From contig NZ_PDCP01000017.1 in NCBI RefSeq assembly GCF_002553505.1, forward strand, positions 43,115 through 107,114: DNA of 64,000 nt, given 5' to 3'. This document shows positions 33,996-43,298 of this stretch, in pieces. A program made the position numbers and the translations under genes. The notes beneath the pieces were generated by a model, which ran no database searches, was not told the origin of the DNA, and worked only from the letters and a program-made list of their open reading frames with translations. This stretch comes from Mycolicibacterium agri (GTDB lineage: Bacteria > Actinomycetota > Actinomycetes > Mycobacteriales > Mycobacteriaceae). Position 1 is the stretch's first letter; each line of letters begins with the position of its first letter.

Positions 33996-35213
33996 CTACA
34001 GCTGCGGGGTGAGGTCCAGCGTGGTGATTGTCGTCATCCTGGCGATGCGCCAATCAGAGCGGTCGCGCTTCATCTCCAATCGGTAAGACAGATACCGCAA
34101 GGACGGTATGTTCTTCGAAACCGGGCTGGTGGCAATGGAATTCGTGTACACAACGGCCGAAGCTTCGTTACCACTCACCGACTCCACCGCTGTGCCCAGC
34201 ACCGACGTTGTGTTGGTGACCTGAGCCTGCTTGTTGGTGGCCACGATCGAGTCGATGAACTTGCGGTACTGATCCGCGAAATCCCCCGACAAATACCTCG
34301 CCGAGCGGTCGGCCAGCGAGTCCATGTTCTCCGGCGTGTAGGACCACAGCGTCGTGATCGCATCGGCGGCCGTGCGGGCGATGTTCAGCTTGGTCTCCAC
34401 CAGTGCGCGGTTCGCGATCACGGGTTGGGCAGTCGCGCCCAGAAATGCGCCGCCGCCGACGAACAACACCGCTGCCACGGCTGCGGCGATCTTCAACTTC
34501 TTGCCGGCCGGCCGGTGCGGCACCAGCATCGGCGCTTCCTCCGGGGTTGCCTCCCGGTCCGATTCCGGTTTGGACTCGGCTTCGGTTGCGTCCGTGCCGG
34601 TTTCGCTGTCGCTGACCGATTCCTCGGTGACTGATTCATCGTTGGCTGATTCGGCCGGTCCATCGCCCGCGGGAGTCTCGACAGTGGGAGTCTCGACCGC
34701 GGGCGTCTCGGCGGCGGGTTCGTCCTCGGCTGCGGCTTCTGCCTGCTCGGCGACGGGCGCTGACTCCGGCGGAGTGTCGCCTGTTGTCGACGCCTCCTTC
34801 TTACGGCGCCGCAGGAGGTTCCACCGCCGCTTCTTTCCAGTCGAGTCCGCCTGGTCAACAGCGGCCGGCGCGTCCTCGGACGTCGGCGTTTCCTCGGCGG
34901 GCTTCTCCGATGCGGCCGGCTTCTCCGATGCGGCGGGCTCTTCCGAGGCGCTGGATTCGTCGTCTGCCTTCGCCGCCGGTTCTTCCACGGCCTTAGTGGT
35001 CGGGTCGTCGACGGGCTCCGCGGTCGGTTCTTCAGCCGACTCTGCGGCCGGTTCTTCAGCCGACTCCGCGATCGACTCATCGGTGGGCTTCGCGGAGGCC
35101 GCAGCGGCGCGGCGCCGTTTTCCACTCGGCATCCGGTGACGCCCGCGTGGTGTCTGCGGCGCCTCGGCGGTGTCCGTGGTCAGATCACCTGGATCAGGTT
35201 GCTGATCTTCCAC
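33996..35213 (-). CDS. mam1D: Mce-associated membrane protein with long acidic N-terminus
   Basis: A 405-residue protein: about 240 residues of Glu/Ala/Ser/Pro-rich disordered sequence with short repeats (AASEKPA twice; PAVETPTVETP) interrupted by a basic patch (GKKRRWNLLRRRKKE), then one TM (KIAAAVAAVLFVGGGAFLG) and a C-terminal Mce-associated domain ending TTITTLDLTPQL. By position it is Rv0178/Mam1D, which in type is far shorter, so the acidic arm is enlarged. GTG 35213 has AAGGAAGG 6 nt upstream; ATG 35132 is the alternative. Mam proteins are thought to stabilise or assemble the Mce1 complex. Confidence 0.83.
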   Translation of the reverse strand: MEDQQPDPGDLTTDTAEAPQTPRGRHRMPSGKRRRAAAASAKPTDESIAESAEEPAAESAEEPTAEPVDDPTTKAVEEPAAKADDESSASEEPAASEKPAASEKPAEETPTSEDAPAAVDQADSTGKKRRWNLLRRRKKEASTTGDTPPESAPVAEQAEAAAEDEPAAETPAVETPTVETPAGDGPAESANDESVTEESVSDSETGTDATEAESKPESDREATPEEAPMLVPHRPAGKKLKIAAAVAAVLFVGGGAFLGATAQPVIANRALVETKLNIARTAADAITTLWSYTPENMDSLADRSARYLSGDFADQYRKFIDSIVATNKQAQVTNTTSVLGTAVESVSGNEASAVVYTNSIATSPVSKNIPSLRYLSYRLEMKRDRSDWRIARMTTITTLDLTPQL

Positions 35214-35731
35214 AGCGGCCCTTCCTTCTTCGCCGTTACCACCCAACGGTTTCCGCTTTCGATCGTCTTACCGTCGGGCATCTTGGTCGATACTTTGGTG
35301 GCGACCAGAACGTCAGCGCTGCCGTCGTCGTTCCAGCGCTGCACGCCCGCGGCCATCACGCTGCCCTGCGTCGGCTCGGAGCGGGCCACCTGCACAAGGA
35401 TCTCGTTGATCTTCTCCTTGAACATCTTGGCGAACTCGCCGGTGGCCTGTGACTGGATCCGGTCGCCGTAATAGTTGGCCTGGTACGGGTCCAGCGTCGT
35501 GTAGGTCGTCATGAACGACTGCACATAGCCGAGGACCTCGACGTCGCGATTCTGGGTGCGACGGTCGGTTTCGTGCGACACCAGCATCAGGCTGCTGGCG
35601 GTGATCGCCGCCGCGATCAGAACTCCCGCCACCATCGAGATGATCGGCAGCCCCCACCGGCGTGGCGGTTTCGGCGGTGGTGCGGTGTAGAGGTCCGGCT
35701 CTTTCCCCGTGATCCTGCGACGTGGGCTCAT
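35180..35731 (-). CDS. mam1C: Mce-associated membrane protein
   Basis: A 183-residue single-pass protein: cytosolic basic N-terminus (MSPRRRITGKEP), TM WGLPIISMVAGVLIAAAITASSLML, then a periplasmic alpha/beta domain ending RWVVTAKKEGPLWKISNLIQVI that resembles the NTF2-like fold of VirB8-type proteins. This is the Rv0177/Mam1C equivalent. Start overlaps mam1B stop (ATGA 35728-35731); its 3' end overlaps mam1D by 34 bp. It is a structural accessory of the Mce1 lipid importer by synteny. Confidence 0.87.
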   Translation of the reverse strand: MSPRRRITGKEPDLYTAPPPKPPRRWGLPIISMVAGVLIAAAITASSLMLVSHETDRRTQNRDVEVLGYVQSFMTTYTTLDPYQANYYGDRIQSQATGEFAKMFKEKINEILVQVARSEPTQGSVMAAGVQRWNDDGSADVLVATKVSTKMPDGKTIESGNRWVVTAKKEGPLWKISNLIQVI

Positions 35732-36711
35732 TGCGGCGCCTGTCCGATGTTCGGCTTCTTCAGCACGGTCAAGTTGGAGACGCGCCAGCCTGAGCCGCGT
35801 GACTTCACGAAGTCGACGCGCACCGTCGCGGTGATGAACTGCAGGGTTTCGACGTCATTGCCGCGCTGGCCCTGCAGCGCCACCAGCATCTCGGCGCGCT
35901 CCGGCGTCGCGGAGAGCACCGCGCTGCTCACCGCGAAGTACTCGTTGGTGGTGGCGCCGGCCTTTCCGGCGGTCTCCTGCTGGGCGGCCAACTGCGAGCG
36001 GTAGCTGTCGGTGGCCAACGACTGCGCCCGCTTGAAGTCGTCCTGCATCGTGTCCTGGTGGTAGCTCAGGAGCTGCTCGACGATCCGCGGGCCGTTTTCG
36101 GTGATGTCCTGCCGGGCTTGGTTGACGGCCTGCTCGTGGCGGTAGACGACGAAGAAGTTCAACGCCACCGCGGCCGCGCACACCACCACCGCAGCCACGA
36201 GCACCTTCGCGGTCAGCCGCCGCATGTCGCGCTGCGGCGGGTCGGCCCGTCGAACTTCGGTGCGCAGCAACAGATCCGCGAAAGTGCGCCGCCGCCTGTC
36301 CCACAACGGCCAGAGCCAACCTACGAACAGCGCCGCGGTGTCGAGCAGGTGTGCCACGTCCCGCGCGAGTAGCCGCCATGCGCCGACGGCGCCACCGTCG
36401 CGCCGCACGACCGCAATGCCGAACAACCCGCGGCCCAGGCTCCAGTCGGTGGTCGCGGGCAACAGCAGACGGTTGATCGCCATCAGCAGGAAGACGACGG
36501 CAGCGGCCGCGGCGTAGACGATCCACAACCACCCGGGCCGCGACACGGTGATCGCCGAAACTCCGAGGATGGCCAGCACCGCCAGTACACCGATGCCGAG
36601 CAGAACGTCAATCGCGAAGGCCCCGGCGCGTGCCCCGAAGGACGCCAAGTCGACCGTCGACGACCCGTCGTCGGCGATCGTGTTCGTCTTCGCGTCGAGC
36701 ACAGCGGTCAC
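35728..36711 (-). CDS. mam1B: RDD-domain Mce-associated membrane protein
   Basis: A 327-residue protein with an RDD-type three-helix membrane domain (LASFGARAGAFAIDVLLGIGVLAVLAI..., with DWSLGRGLFGIAVVRRDGG and RTFADLLLRT) followed by a further TM (KVLVAAVVVCAAAVALNFFVVY) and a Mce-associated C-terminal domain. This combination and order equal Rv0176/Mam1B. GTG 36711 overlaps the mam1A stop (GTGA). It probably helps assembly of the Mce1 transporter in the inner membrane. The long open frame upstream of 36711 is non-coding shadow. Confidence 0.87.
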   Translation of the reverse strand: MTAVLDAKTNTIADDGSSTVDLASFGARAGAFAIDVLLGIGVLAVLAILGVSAITVSRPGWLWIVYAAAAAVVFLLMAINRLLLPATTDWSLGRGLFGIAVVRRDGGAVGAWRLLARDVAHLLDTAALFVGWLWPLWDRRRRTFADLLLRTEVRRADPPQRDMRRLTAKVLVAAVVVCAAAVALNFFVVYRHEQAVNQARQDITENGPRIVEQLLSYHQDTMQDDFKRAQSLATDSYRSQLAAQQETAGKAGATTNEYFAVSSAVLSATPERAEMLVALQGQRGNDVETLQFITATVRVDFVKSRGSGWRVSNLTVLKKPNIGQAPQ

Positions 36712-37379
36712 GACGTGACCTGTTCCAGCTTGTCGATCTTGAACTTGCCGCCGTCGTTCTCGTCGGGCGCCATCGTCACCCGCAGCCGGTAACCCGACTC
36801 CTGGTCGGCCACTTCGGAATTGGTCACCTTCACCCGCAAGGCCACCAACACGTCGACCGAGCCGTTGGGGTTGTGGCGCTCCACGGCCGCACGCATGTCC
36901 GACACCGCGACCTTGACGTTGGCGGCCTGGTAGGCCTCCACCAGCACGCCGCCGTACATGGCGGCCTGGGCGCCGAACGCGCCCGTCGAGCACTCCATGA
37001 TCTTTCGCTGCGCCACGGCCATCGCCGCGGTGTCCGGCGCCTGGGTGGCGGCCACACAGTCCTTGGCAGCCGCGATCGCGGCCTCGTCCGCCCTGGCGAT
37101 GGCCTCAGTCTCGCGGGTGTCGCGGATCAGCCAGATGCCACCCGCCACCGCGGCGGCGGCCAGGATGACGAGCACACCGGCGATGCTGCCCATCCAGCCA
37201 CGGCCCAGCCGGGGCGCACGGCGCTCGGCGCCGTCGTCGGGTACCTCGTGAGTTTCCTCTGCGGCTGGGTCCTGGTTGGTCGGGTCGCTTTGCTCTTGTT
37301 CGGAAACCGCTACCGAATCGTCTGGCGCGCCCTCAGCATCGGTGGGGTTCAGCTGGCGGGTGCCAGCATCTCCTTCCAT
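36708..37379 (-). CDS. mam1A: Mce-associated membrane protein
   Basis: A 223-residue single-pass protein with an acidic ~60-residue N-terminus (DSVAVSEQEQSDPTNQDP), TM GWMGSIAGVLVILAAAAVAGGIWLI and an extracytoplasmic Mce-associated domain with two Cys (DCVAATQ, ECSTGAF) that could pair. It corresponds to Rv0175/Mam1A as the first gene after mce1F. ATG 37379 overlaps mce1F by 31 bp; the site before it (GACGG) is weak, so the start is uncertain by up to ~20 residues. Confidence 0.84.
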   Translation of the reverse strand: MEGDAGTRQLNPTDAEGAPDDSVAVSEQEQSDPTNQDPAAEETHEVPDDGAERRAPRLGRGWMGSIAGVLVILAAAAVAGGIWLIRDTRETEAIARADEAAIAAAKDCVAATQAPDTAAMAVAQRKIMECSTGAFGAQAAMYGGVLVEAYQAANVKVAVSDMRAAVERHNPNGSVDVLVALRVKVTNSEVADQESGYRLRVTMAPDENDGGKFKIDKLEQVTS

Positions 37380-38893
37380 CCGTCGTCTCCTGGGTTCTTC
37401 GAATTGACGGAGTACTTCACACCGTCGGGCCCGACGACCTCGCCACTCTGTGGGCTGTAGACCGCACTGCCTGGAGCCGGAGTGTACGTGCAGGGGTTGG
37501 GCTGTTGTCCACTGCACTGCACGGTGCCCTGATTGGGCGGGGTCAGCGGGTCGCTGACCGGCTGGGGTGATCCGCCCGGCGGTAGCTGGTCGGCGGGCAG
37601 CGGATTCGTCCCGTTGTTGACCGAAGGTGCCGGAATCACATAACCGGGCTTGACCGGCTCGTCGCAGCGTGCGGCCGGGGCCGGGCAGTTCACGATCTGG
37701 TTCGGGTCGCCGTACCAGGGGTTGGTGCCCGCCGGTTGGTACGGCTCGTTGCTTCGGCATTCCCTCGGGCTGGCCGCGCGCTTGCCCGGCACGTCGGCGC
37801 ACGGGTAGTTGCGCGCGCCGCGGACCACGTTCTGCGCCTCCTTCGGGATCTTGCAGTAGGTGCCCGACGGCAGCGGCGCCATGCTGGTGTCGGCCGGCGA
37901 GCGCCACTCCGAAGCGGGCACGAACCCGGTCAGGCACGGCGGCGGCTGGTTGATCGACAGGCCGAAGTGCAGCAGGCCCTCGTTCTCGAAGATCGTGCCT
38001 GCCTGCGCGACGGTGGCGCCCTGCGGCAGGATCACGAACGCCTGCTCGAGACCCTTGTTGTAGCGCTTCAGCATGTCGATGACGACCTCAAGGTTCGCCA
38101 ACGTCTGCGGCAACGACTCGCGCACATCGCTGAACGTCGCCGTCACCTGATCCAGCGTGGGCGGCGCCTGCTGCAGCCCGCTGCGCAGCGCCTGATCCTC
38201 GGCAGCCGATTGCGCGGCAAGGATATTCAGGTCACGCGACCACTGCTCGATGGCGTTGCCGGAGTCCACCTGGCTGCGCAGGATCGGCGTCGAGTTCTCG
38301 ATGATGTCGTTGATCTGCGGCAGGTTCTCCTGGAAGCCCTGCGCCAGATTCGTCGTGCCGTCGACCAACCGCTGCAGCCCTGGGCCCAATCCACCCACGG
38401 CCTTCGACGTTTCGGTCAGCAGTTGGTCGATCTTCTCCTTGGGCAGCACCGCGAGACCGCGGTTGGCGGAGTCCAGCGCCGGACCCACCTCACTGGGCAC
38501 CGTGCCCTGTGTGATGGTCTGCCCGTCGCGCAGGTACTGCCCCGGGTTTCCGGTCGACACCAGGTCGAGATACTGCTCACCGATCGCCGACACCGAATGC
38601 ACGTTGGCCGTGGCATCCGCGGGAATCCGGTAGCGGTTGTCGATGCTCATCGTCGCGCGCGCGCCGGTCTCCGTCGGAACCACCGAGGTGACCTTGCCGA
38701 TCTGCGTGCCGCGGTAGGTGACGTTGGCCGTCGCATACAGACCACCCGAGCGGGGCAGCTCGGCATACAGCGTGTACTGCCCGATACCGATCAGGCTCGG
38801 GATCCGCAGGTAGTACCAACCGAGCACGACCAGCGCCAGGATCGTCAGGATGGTGAACAGCACCAGCTGAAACTTGATGAACCGTGTCAGCAC
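37349..38893 (-). CDS. mce1F: Mce1F lipid-transport MCE protein
   Basis: A 514-residue MCE-family protein: N-terminal TM (KFQLVLFTILTILALVVLGWYY), MCE domain ~residues 38-115 (YTLYAELPRSGGLYATANVTYRG), a long helical region that builds the periplasmic needle, and a C-terminal Pro/Cys-containing tail. Together with Mce1A-E it forms the hexameric tunnel that carries fatty acids across the periplasm to YrbE1AB. GTG 38893 starts 3 bp after the mce1E stop. The sixth position and downstream mam1 genes identify it as F. Confidence 0.93.
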   Translation of the reverse strand: MLTRFIKFQLVLFTILTILALVVLGWYYLRIPSLIGIGQYTLYAELPRSGGLYATANVTYRGTQIGKVTSVVPTETGARATMSIDNRYRIPADATANVHSVSAIGEQYLDLVSTGNPGQYLRDGQTITQGTVPSEVGPALDSANRGLAVLPKEKIDQLLTETSKAVGGLGPGLQRLVDGTTNLAQGFQENLPQINDIIENSTPILRSQVDSGNAIEQWSRDLNILAAQSAAEDQALRSGLQQAPPTLDQVTATFSDVRESLPQTLANLEVVIDMLKRYNKGLEQAFVILPQGATVAQAGTIFENEGLLHFGLSINQPPPCLTGFVPASEWRSPADTSMAPLPSGTYCKIPKEAQNVVRGARNYPCADVPGKRAASPRECRSNEPYQPAGTNPWYGDPNQIVNCPAPAARCDEPVKPGYVIPAPSVNNGTNPLPADQLPPGGSPQPVSDPLTPPNQGTVQCSGQQPNPCTYTPAPGSAVYSPQSGEVVGPDGVKYSVNSKNPGDDGWKEMLAPAS

Positions 38894-38896
38894 CGC

Positions 38897-40048
38897 TCAC
38901 TCACCCCTTTCCACCAACGGTCCGCCCGGCACGTCGTGCGGGTTCGGCGTGTAACGCAGGTCCGGCATCATCGTGTTCGGATCGCGGCCCCAGGCCTGCT
39001 CGAGTGCCCGCAGCATGCCTGCCACACCGGTGCCGGACAGGAAGCCCTGATCCAGCGAGCTCAGCGTCAGGTCCACGTTGAGCGACACGTTGATGTAGTC
39101 GCCGCGCACCACCTTCGGCACGTTCTCGATGCTGAACGGTGCGGTCAGCAGCAGCTTGAGCGCCTGAATCAGATACGGCGACGCCTTGCCCAGCTCCCGC
39201 AACGGGCGCTGCAGGTTCTGCAGGTTGGTGTGCAGGTTGTCGCTGGCCGGGCCAAGCGCCGCATCGGCGGCCTTGCTGATGCGACCCAGCGACACCACCG
39301 CATCGGAGAACAGATCCCGGGTGTCGGCGAAATGCTTGATCAGCGGCGGGAATTCGGTCAGCACCCGGTCCAACGTGTTGGTGCGCTGGCCGACGATCGC
39401 CAACAGCCTGTTGGTCGAGTCGATCGCCCGGGTGATGTCGTTGCGCTGCTCGTTCAACTCGGCGGTGAAGGTGTCCAACCGGTTGAGGAACTCACGGATC
39501 TGATCGGCGCGGCCGGTCAGCAGGTTGTTGATCTCGGTCTGGATCACTTCCAGGTTCGGGATGCCGCCGCCCTGCACGATAGTCGCGATGCTGGCCAGCG
39601 TCCGCTCCGTCGTCGGGAACGCCGACGCGTTTTTCAGCGGAATCGTGTCGCCGCTCTTCAACAGCTCCGGCGACGGGTCCGGCGGCGGGTCGAGCTGCAC
39701 GTGCTGCGAGCCCAGCAAGCTGGTCTGCCCGATCTTGGCCAACGCGTTCTTCGGCAGCTTGATGTTGGGCTCGAGGTCCAACGTCAGCGTCGCGACCCAG
39801 TTCTTCAAATCAATCGAACGGACCCGGCCGACATAGACATCGGCCACGCGCACCCGGCTGTTGACGTTGAGCGCCAACGTATCCGGCATCTGCACGTAGA
39901 TCGTCATCCGGTCCGATCCGGTGCCGGGACCACCCGGCAGTGGCACGTTGGAGATACCACGCCAGTTGCCGCACGAGGTCAGCACGAGTGCGACCGCCAG
40001 CAGCCCGGCGGCGCGCCGTGCGATGCGGCTGAACCTCCGTCTGGTCAT
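38897..40048 (-). CDS. mce1E: Mce1E lipoprotein (LprK)
   Basis: A 383-residue MCE-family lipoprotein. The signal peptide ends in lipobox LVLTSC (Cys ~26), unique among the six subunits and typical of the E position. The MCE domain follows (MTIYVQMPDTLALNVNSRVRVADVYVGRV), then a long amphipathic helical needle. Lipid anchoring should hold this subunit at the outer leaflet of the inner membrane. Its ATG shares one base with the mce1D stop (TGATG). The gene is also called lprK. Confidence 0.94.
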   Translation of the reverse strand: MTRRRFSRIARRAAGLLAVALVLTSCGNWRGISNVPLPGGPGTGSDRMTIYVQMPDTLALNVNSRVRVADVYVGRVRSIDLKNWVATLTLDLEPNIKLPKNALAKIGQTSLLGSQHVQLDPPPDPSPELLKSGDTIPLKNASAFPTTERTLASIATIVQGGGIPNLEVIQTEINNLLTGRADQIREFLNRLDTFTAELNEQRNDITRAIDSTNRLLAIVGQRTNTLDRVLTEFPPLIKHFADTRDLFSDAVVSLGRISKAADAALGPASDNLHTNLQNLQRPLRELGKASPYLIQALKLLLTAPFSIENVPKVVRGDYINVSLNVDLTLSSLDQGFLSGTGVAGMLRALEQAWGRDPNTMMPDLRYTPNPHDVPGGPLVERGE

Positions 40049-41691
40049 CAGCCCCCTCCTGCTTCAGCGGGCAGCGGCGGTCCGGGCGGGCCGGCAGGCG
40101 CCGGTGCGGCCGCAGGCGCGGCGGGCGGTGCCGGTGCGATCGCGCCGAGCGGATCGCCAGGAATCACCCCCGGCGCCGGGCCGGGCGGCGGTCCCGGCTG
40201 CGGGTACCACGGCGGCGGCAGCGGGTTGGTCTCGTCGTAGGCGTCCGGCGGGCCGGGCAGCCTGCCGTTGTTGACGCCGAATGCCGGTGGCGCAGGCGGG
40301 ATCACGCAGTCCGGTCCGCCCAGCAGCTCGGCCAGGCACTCCGGCGTCAGGTTCCGCTCGGTGTGCGGCTGCACCTCGATGCCCTGCATACCGGGTGCGG
40401 TGACCCAGCCCGGCTCGTGGTTGCCGTGCGAGAACAACGTGTCGCGCGAGAAGATGCCCGGCACGGTGGTGTCCTTGTATCCCGGCGGCGGCTGCAGCCG
40501 CGGCTCCGAGTACGAGATCTGCTTGGGCAGCGTCATCGCGGTGACGAACTGGTTCAAGCCGATCGGCGGGAAGTTGAACTTGATCGCATCGAGGATCGGC
40601 GCGAGGTACTGCGCGCACAGCTCCGCGGACTCCTGATAGCCCAGCCGGCTGCCCGCCTGAATCGAGCTGCAGATGAACTGGATCGGGTTCGCGAAGTTGG
40701 TGACCGCGGGCAGACCGACGATGCCGCCCGCGTTCGGCGATGAGATGTTCATCAGGTTCGAGCCCAGGTTCGGGAACACGTGCAGACCGGTTTCCAGACC
40801 ATCGAGCGGTTCGGGCTGCAGGATCGCGTTGGTCACCTCGGCCAGGTTGTTGATGTCGTGCGCCAACACCTCACCGTTCTCGCCGATGAACTGGCGCGTC
40901 GTCGACAGCAGATCGTTCAGATCCCGCAGCGCGGTGGCCAGCTCCTGGTCGGTGTTGGTGAACGAGCTGGTGAACTGCGCGAGATCGTTGTTCAGCTGGA
41001 CGAACTGCTGGTCGCTCTTGTAGAGCGCGTTGACGAACAGCGCCAGGCTCTTGACCACGGCGAAGAAGTCGCCGCGGCCCTCGTTGAGTGTGGTGACCGC
41101 CTCGGACAGCCCCCGCAGCGTGCGGTTGATCTGATCGCCCTTGCCGGCCAATCCGTCGGAGAACGACTCGATGACGTCGCCGAACGGACCCTTCGGCTGG
41201 TCGGGCGTCGGGCCGAGGTCGGTGAGGATCCGGTTGATCGAGTCGCGCAGCTCGTCGTACTCGACCGGCACCTGGGTGCGGTCGATCGGGATCACCGCGT
41301 TGTTCTGCATCACCGGCCCGCCGGTGTAGGGCGGCGACAGCTGAATCGTGCGCGACGCAACGAGACTCGGGTTCAGGATCGAGGCTGTCGCGTCGGCGGG
41401 CACCTTGTATTTGTTGGCGTAGTTGAAGGTGACCTTCATCTTGTCGCCGGCCGGCTCGATCGAGTCGATGGTGCCGACCTTGACACCCATGATCTGAACC
41501 TTGTCACCCGGATACAGCGCGAGCGTCTGCGGGAAGTAGGCCACGACGGTGTTGTAGGTCAGCTTCTTGTACAGCTGATACCCGACGATCGCGGCGATCA
41601 ACGCCAAGATCACGACCACCGTTCCGATCACCACCGCTGTCCGAGAAACGTTCGGCAGCTTCAGGTTTCGCACGTTGAAGATGGTTGACAT
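40048..41691 (-). CDS. mce1D: Mce1D lipid-transport MCE protein
   Basis: A 547-residue MCE protein: TM VSRTAVVIGTVVVILALIAAIVGY, MCE domain (VVAYFPQTLALYPGDKVQIMGVKVGTID), helical needle region, and a ~90-residue Pro/Gly/Ala-rich disordered tail (PQPGPPPGPAPGVIPGD). The tail type and length match Mce1D. ATG 41691 follows mce1C by 11 bp, the only real gap inside mce1A-F. It is part of the Mce1 fatty-acid importer spanning the periplasm. Confidence 0.93.
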   Translation of the reverse strand: MSTIFNVRNLKLPNVSRTAVVIGTVVVILALIAAIVGYQLYKKLTYNTVVAYFPQTLALYPGDKVQIMGVKVGTIDSIEPAGDKMKVTFNYANKYKVPADATASILNPSLVASRTIQLSPPYTGGPVMQNNAVIPIDRTQVPVEYDELRDSINRILTDLGPTPDQPKGPFGDVIESFSDGLAGKGDQINRTLRGLSEAVTTLNEGRGDFFAVVKSLALFVNALYKSDQQFVQLNNDLAQFTSSFTNTDQELATALRDLNDLLSTTRQFIGENGEVLAHDINNLAEVTNAILQPEPLDGLETGLHVFPNLGSNLMNISSPNAGGIVGLPAVTNFANPIQFICSSIQAGSRLGYQESAELCAQYLAPILDAIKFNFPPIGLNQFVTAMTLPKQISYSEPRLQPPPGYKDTTVPGIFSRDTLFSHGNHEPGWVTAPGMQGIEVQPHTERNLTPECLAELLGGPDCVIPPAPPAFGVNNGRLPGPPDAYDETNPLPPPWYPQPGPPPGPAPGVIPGDPLGAIAPAPPAAPAAAPAPAGPPGPPLPAEAGGG

Positions 41692-41702
41692 CTGTTACCC
41701 CC

Positions 41703-43298
41703 CTACCCGTTCTGCGAACCCGGTGGAAGGAACGGCGGATTGCCCGGCAGCGGGGCGGTGTCGGCGGGCGACACCTGCTGCCCCGGTCCGGGTGGTGGCG
41801 GCGGCCCGACCGGGGCCGGCGGCAGCGGAGCGATGCCCGGGGTGAAGTCAGGTCCCTCGGGCGGCAGCGGGCCGACCGGCACGGTGCGCGCACCCGGCGG
41901 CGCGGGCGGCAACGGCGCAGGCGCCCCCGGCATGTCCGGCGGCAGCTGGCCGGGGATCGCCGCGGAGGGCACCCCTGGCGAGGGGCCGGGGCCGCCCGGA
42001 TTCGGCGGTGAGGCCACCACATCCGGCGGCGTGTAGCCCTGCCCGGGCGGATTCGACCACGGGTTCGGTCCGAACGGTCCGGTCGACAGATGCGAGCACG
42101 GCAGCGGGTCCTCCGGCCGCGGCACCGTGTCGGCTGCCGGCGTGTACGAGCACGGATGGCCGGCGACCACGGCGGGCCCGGGATGCTCGGGCGTGCCCTC
42201 CAACACCTCGGGACCTGGCGGGGGAGCACCGTTGGGGAACCGGGTTCCGTTCGGATCGGGGAACCGCCACGACGGCAGGCCCGCGTCGCGCCAGAACTTC
42301 TCGGGGTCGATGCCGCGCTTCTTGAACGCGGCGTCGACGAACGGCTGCAGCAGCCACGGCGGCAGCAGATTGACCAGCATGACCTTGAAGAACGGGCCGG
42401 AGGCGATGGCCTCGGCCAGCGACGCGGTGAACTTGCTGAGCGTGGACAGCACGTCGACGAGGTCGAACTTGCGGTCCCGCAGGATGTCGCTGACGTTGCG
42501 CAGCTGTTCGAGCACCCGGTTCAGGTTCGGGTTGTCCTTGACGAACCCGGCGACCTGCTCGGAGAACTGGCTGACCCGTTCCAGCAGCATGCTCACCGCG
42601 TAGCTGCGCTCGTTGATCGCGGCGAGCAGGGTCTGCGCGTTGACCAGGAGCGCGTTGATCTGCTCGCTGCGGTCGCCGAGCACACCGGCGATCTTGTTGG
42701 CGTTGGCCAGCAGTTGCCGGACCTCTTCGTCGCGCTTGCCGATGGTGTCGGAGAACCGTGCCACCCCGTCCAGCGCCGCGCTCAGGTGCGGGTAGGTCTG
42801 GTCGATCGTCTCCGACAGCACGTTCAGTGACCGCTTCACCGTCTCGGTGTCCCAGCCCGAGGCGGCCTTCGTCACGTCGAAGAACGCGTCGTAGATCTGA
42901 TACGGCGTGGTCGTCTGCCCCAGCGGGAGAACGCCGTTGGAGCGCAGCGCCTCCGTGCCGCGCGGCTCGATCTCCATGTTCTTGCGGCCGACGATGGTGT
43001 CGGTGCGGATCGCTGCCCGGCTCTCGGTGCCGATCTGGGTGCCGCCGAGCGTGTAGCCGATCTTGACTTTGTCGCCTTCGATCGCGAACGACTGCACCTG
43101 GCCCACGTCGACGCCGGCGATGCGCACCTTGTCGCCCGTGCTCAACCCGCCGGTGTCGGTGAAGTACGCGTAGTACATCGGCTGGGCGAACAACATCGGC
43201 ATGCTCGCGAAGCTCTGCCCCACCCCGATCACCAGGACCAGGATGAGGATGCCCTTCAGACCGTTGCGAACCCGGTTCTCACCCTCGAGGACTCTCAT
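41703..43298 (-). CDS. mce1C: Mce1C lipid-transport MCE protein
   Basis: A 531-residue MCE protein: TM GLKGILILVLVIGVGQSF, MCE domain (YYAYFTDTGGLSTGDKVRIAGVDVGQV), a long helical needle, and a C-terminal ~180-residue Pro-rich tail (PLPPAPPGARTVP, PVGPPPPPGPGQQ). ATG 43298 overlaps the mce1B stop by 4 bp; an upstream in-frame start would add four residues (MHAA). The Pro-rich tail is longer than in many homologs and probably projects through peptidoglycan. Confidence 0.93.
   Translation of the reverse strand: MRVLEGENRVRNGLKGILILVLVIGVGQSFASMPMLFAQPMYYAYFTDTGGLSTGDKVRIAGVDVGQVQSFAIEGDKVKIGYTLGGTQIGTESRAAIRTDTIVGRKNMEIEPRGTEALRSNGVLPLGQTTTPYQIYDAFFDVTKAASGWDTETVKRSLNVLSETIDQTYPHLSAALDGVARFSDTIGKRDEEVRQLLANANKIAGVLGDRSEQINALLVNAQTLLAAINERSYAVSMLLERVSQFSEQVAGFVKDNPNLNRVLEQLRNVSDILRDRKFDLVDVLSTLSKFTASLAEAIASGPFFKVMLVNLLPPWLLQPFVDAAFKKRGIDPEKFWRDAGLPSWRFPDPNGTRFPNGAPPPGPEVLEGTPEHPGPAVVAGHPCSYTPAADTVPRPEDPLPCSHLSTGPFGPNPWSNPPGQGYTPPDVVASPPNPGGPGPSPGVPSAAIPGQLPPDMPGAPAPLPPAPPGARTVPVGPLPPEGPDFTPGIAPLPPAPVGPPPPPGPGQQVSPADTAPLPGNPPFLPPGSQNG

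Noticed and set aside
37736..40240. 834-codon plus-strand frame across mce1E/F
   Set aside because: Antisense shadow of the mce1 genes, rich in R, Q, H and D with no family features.
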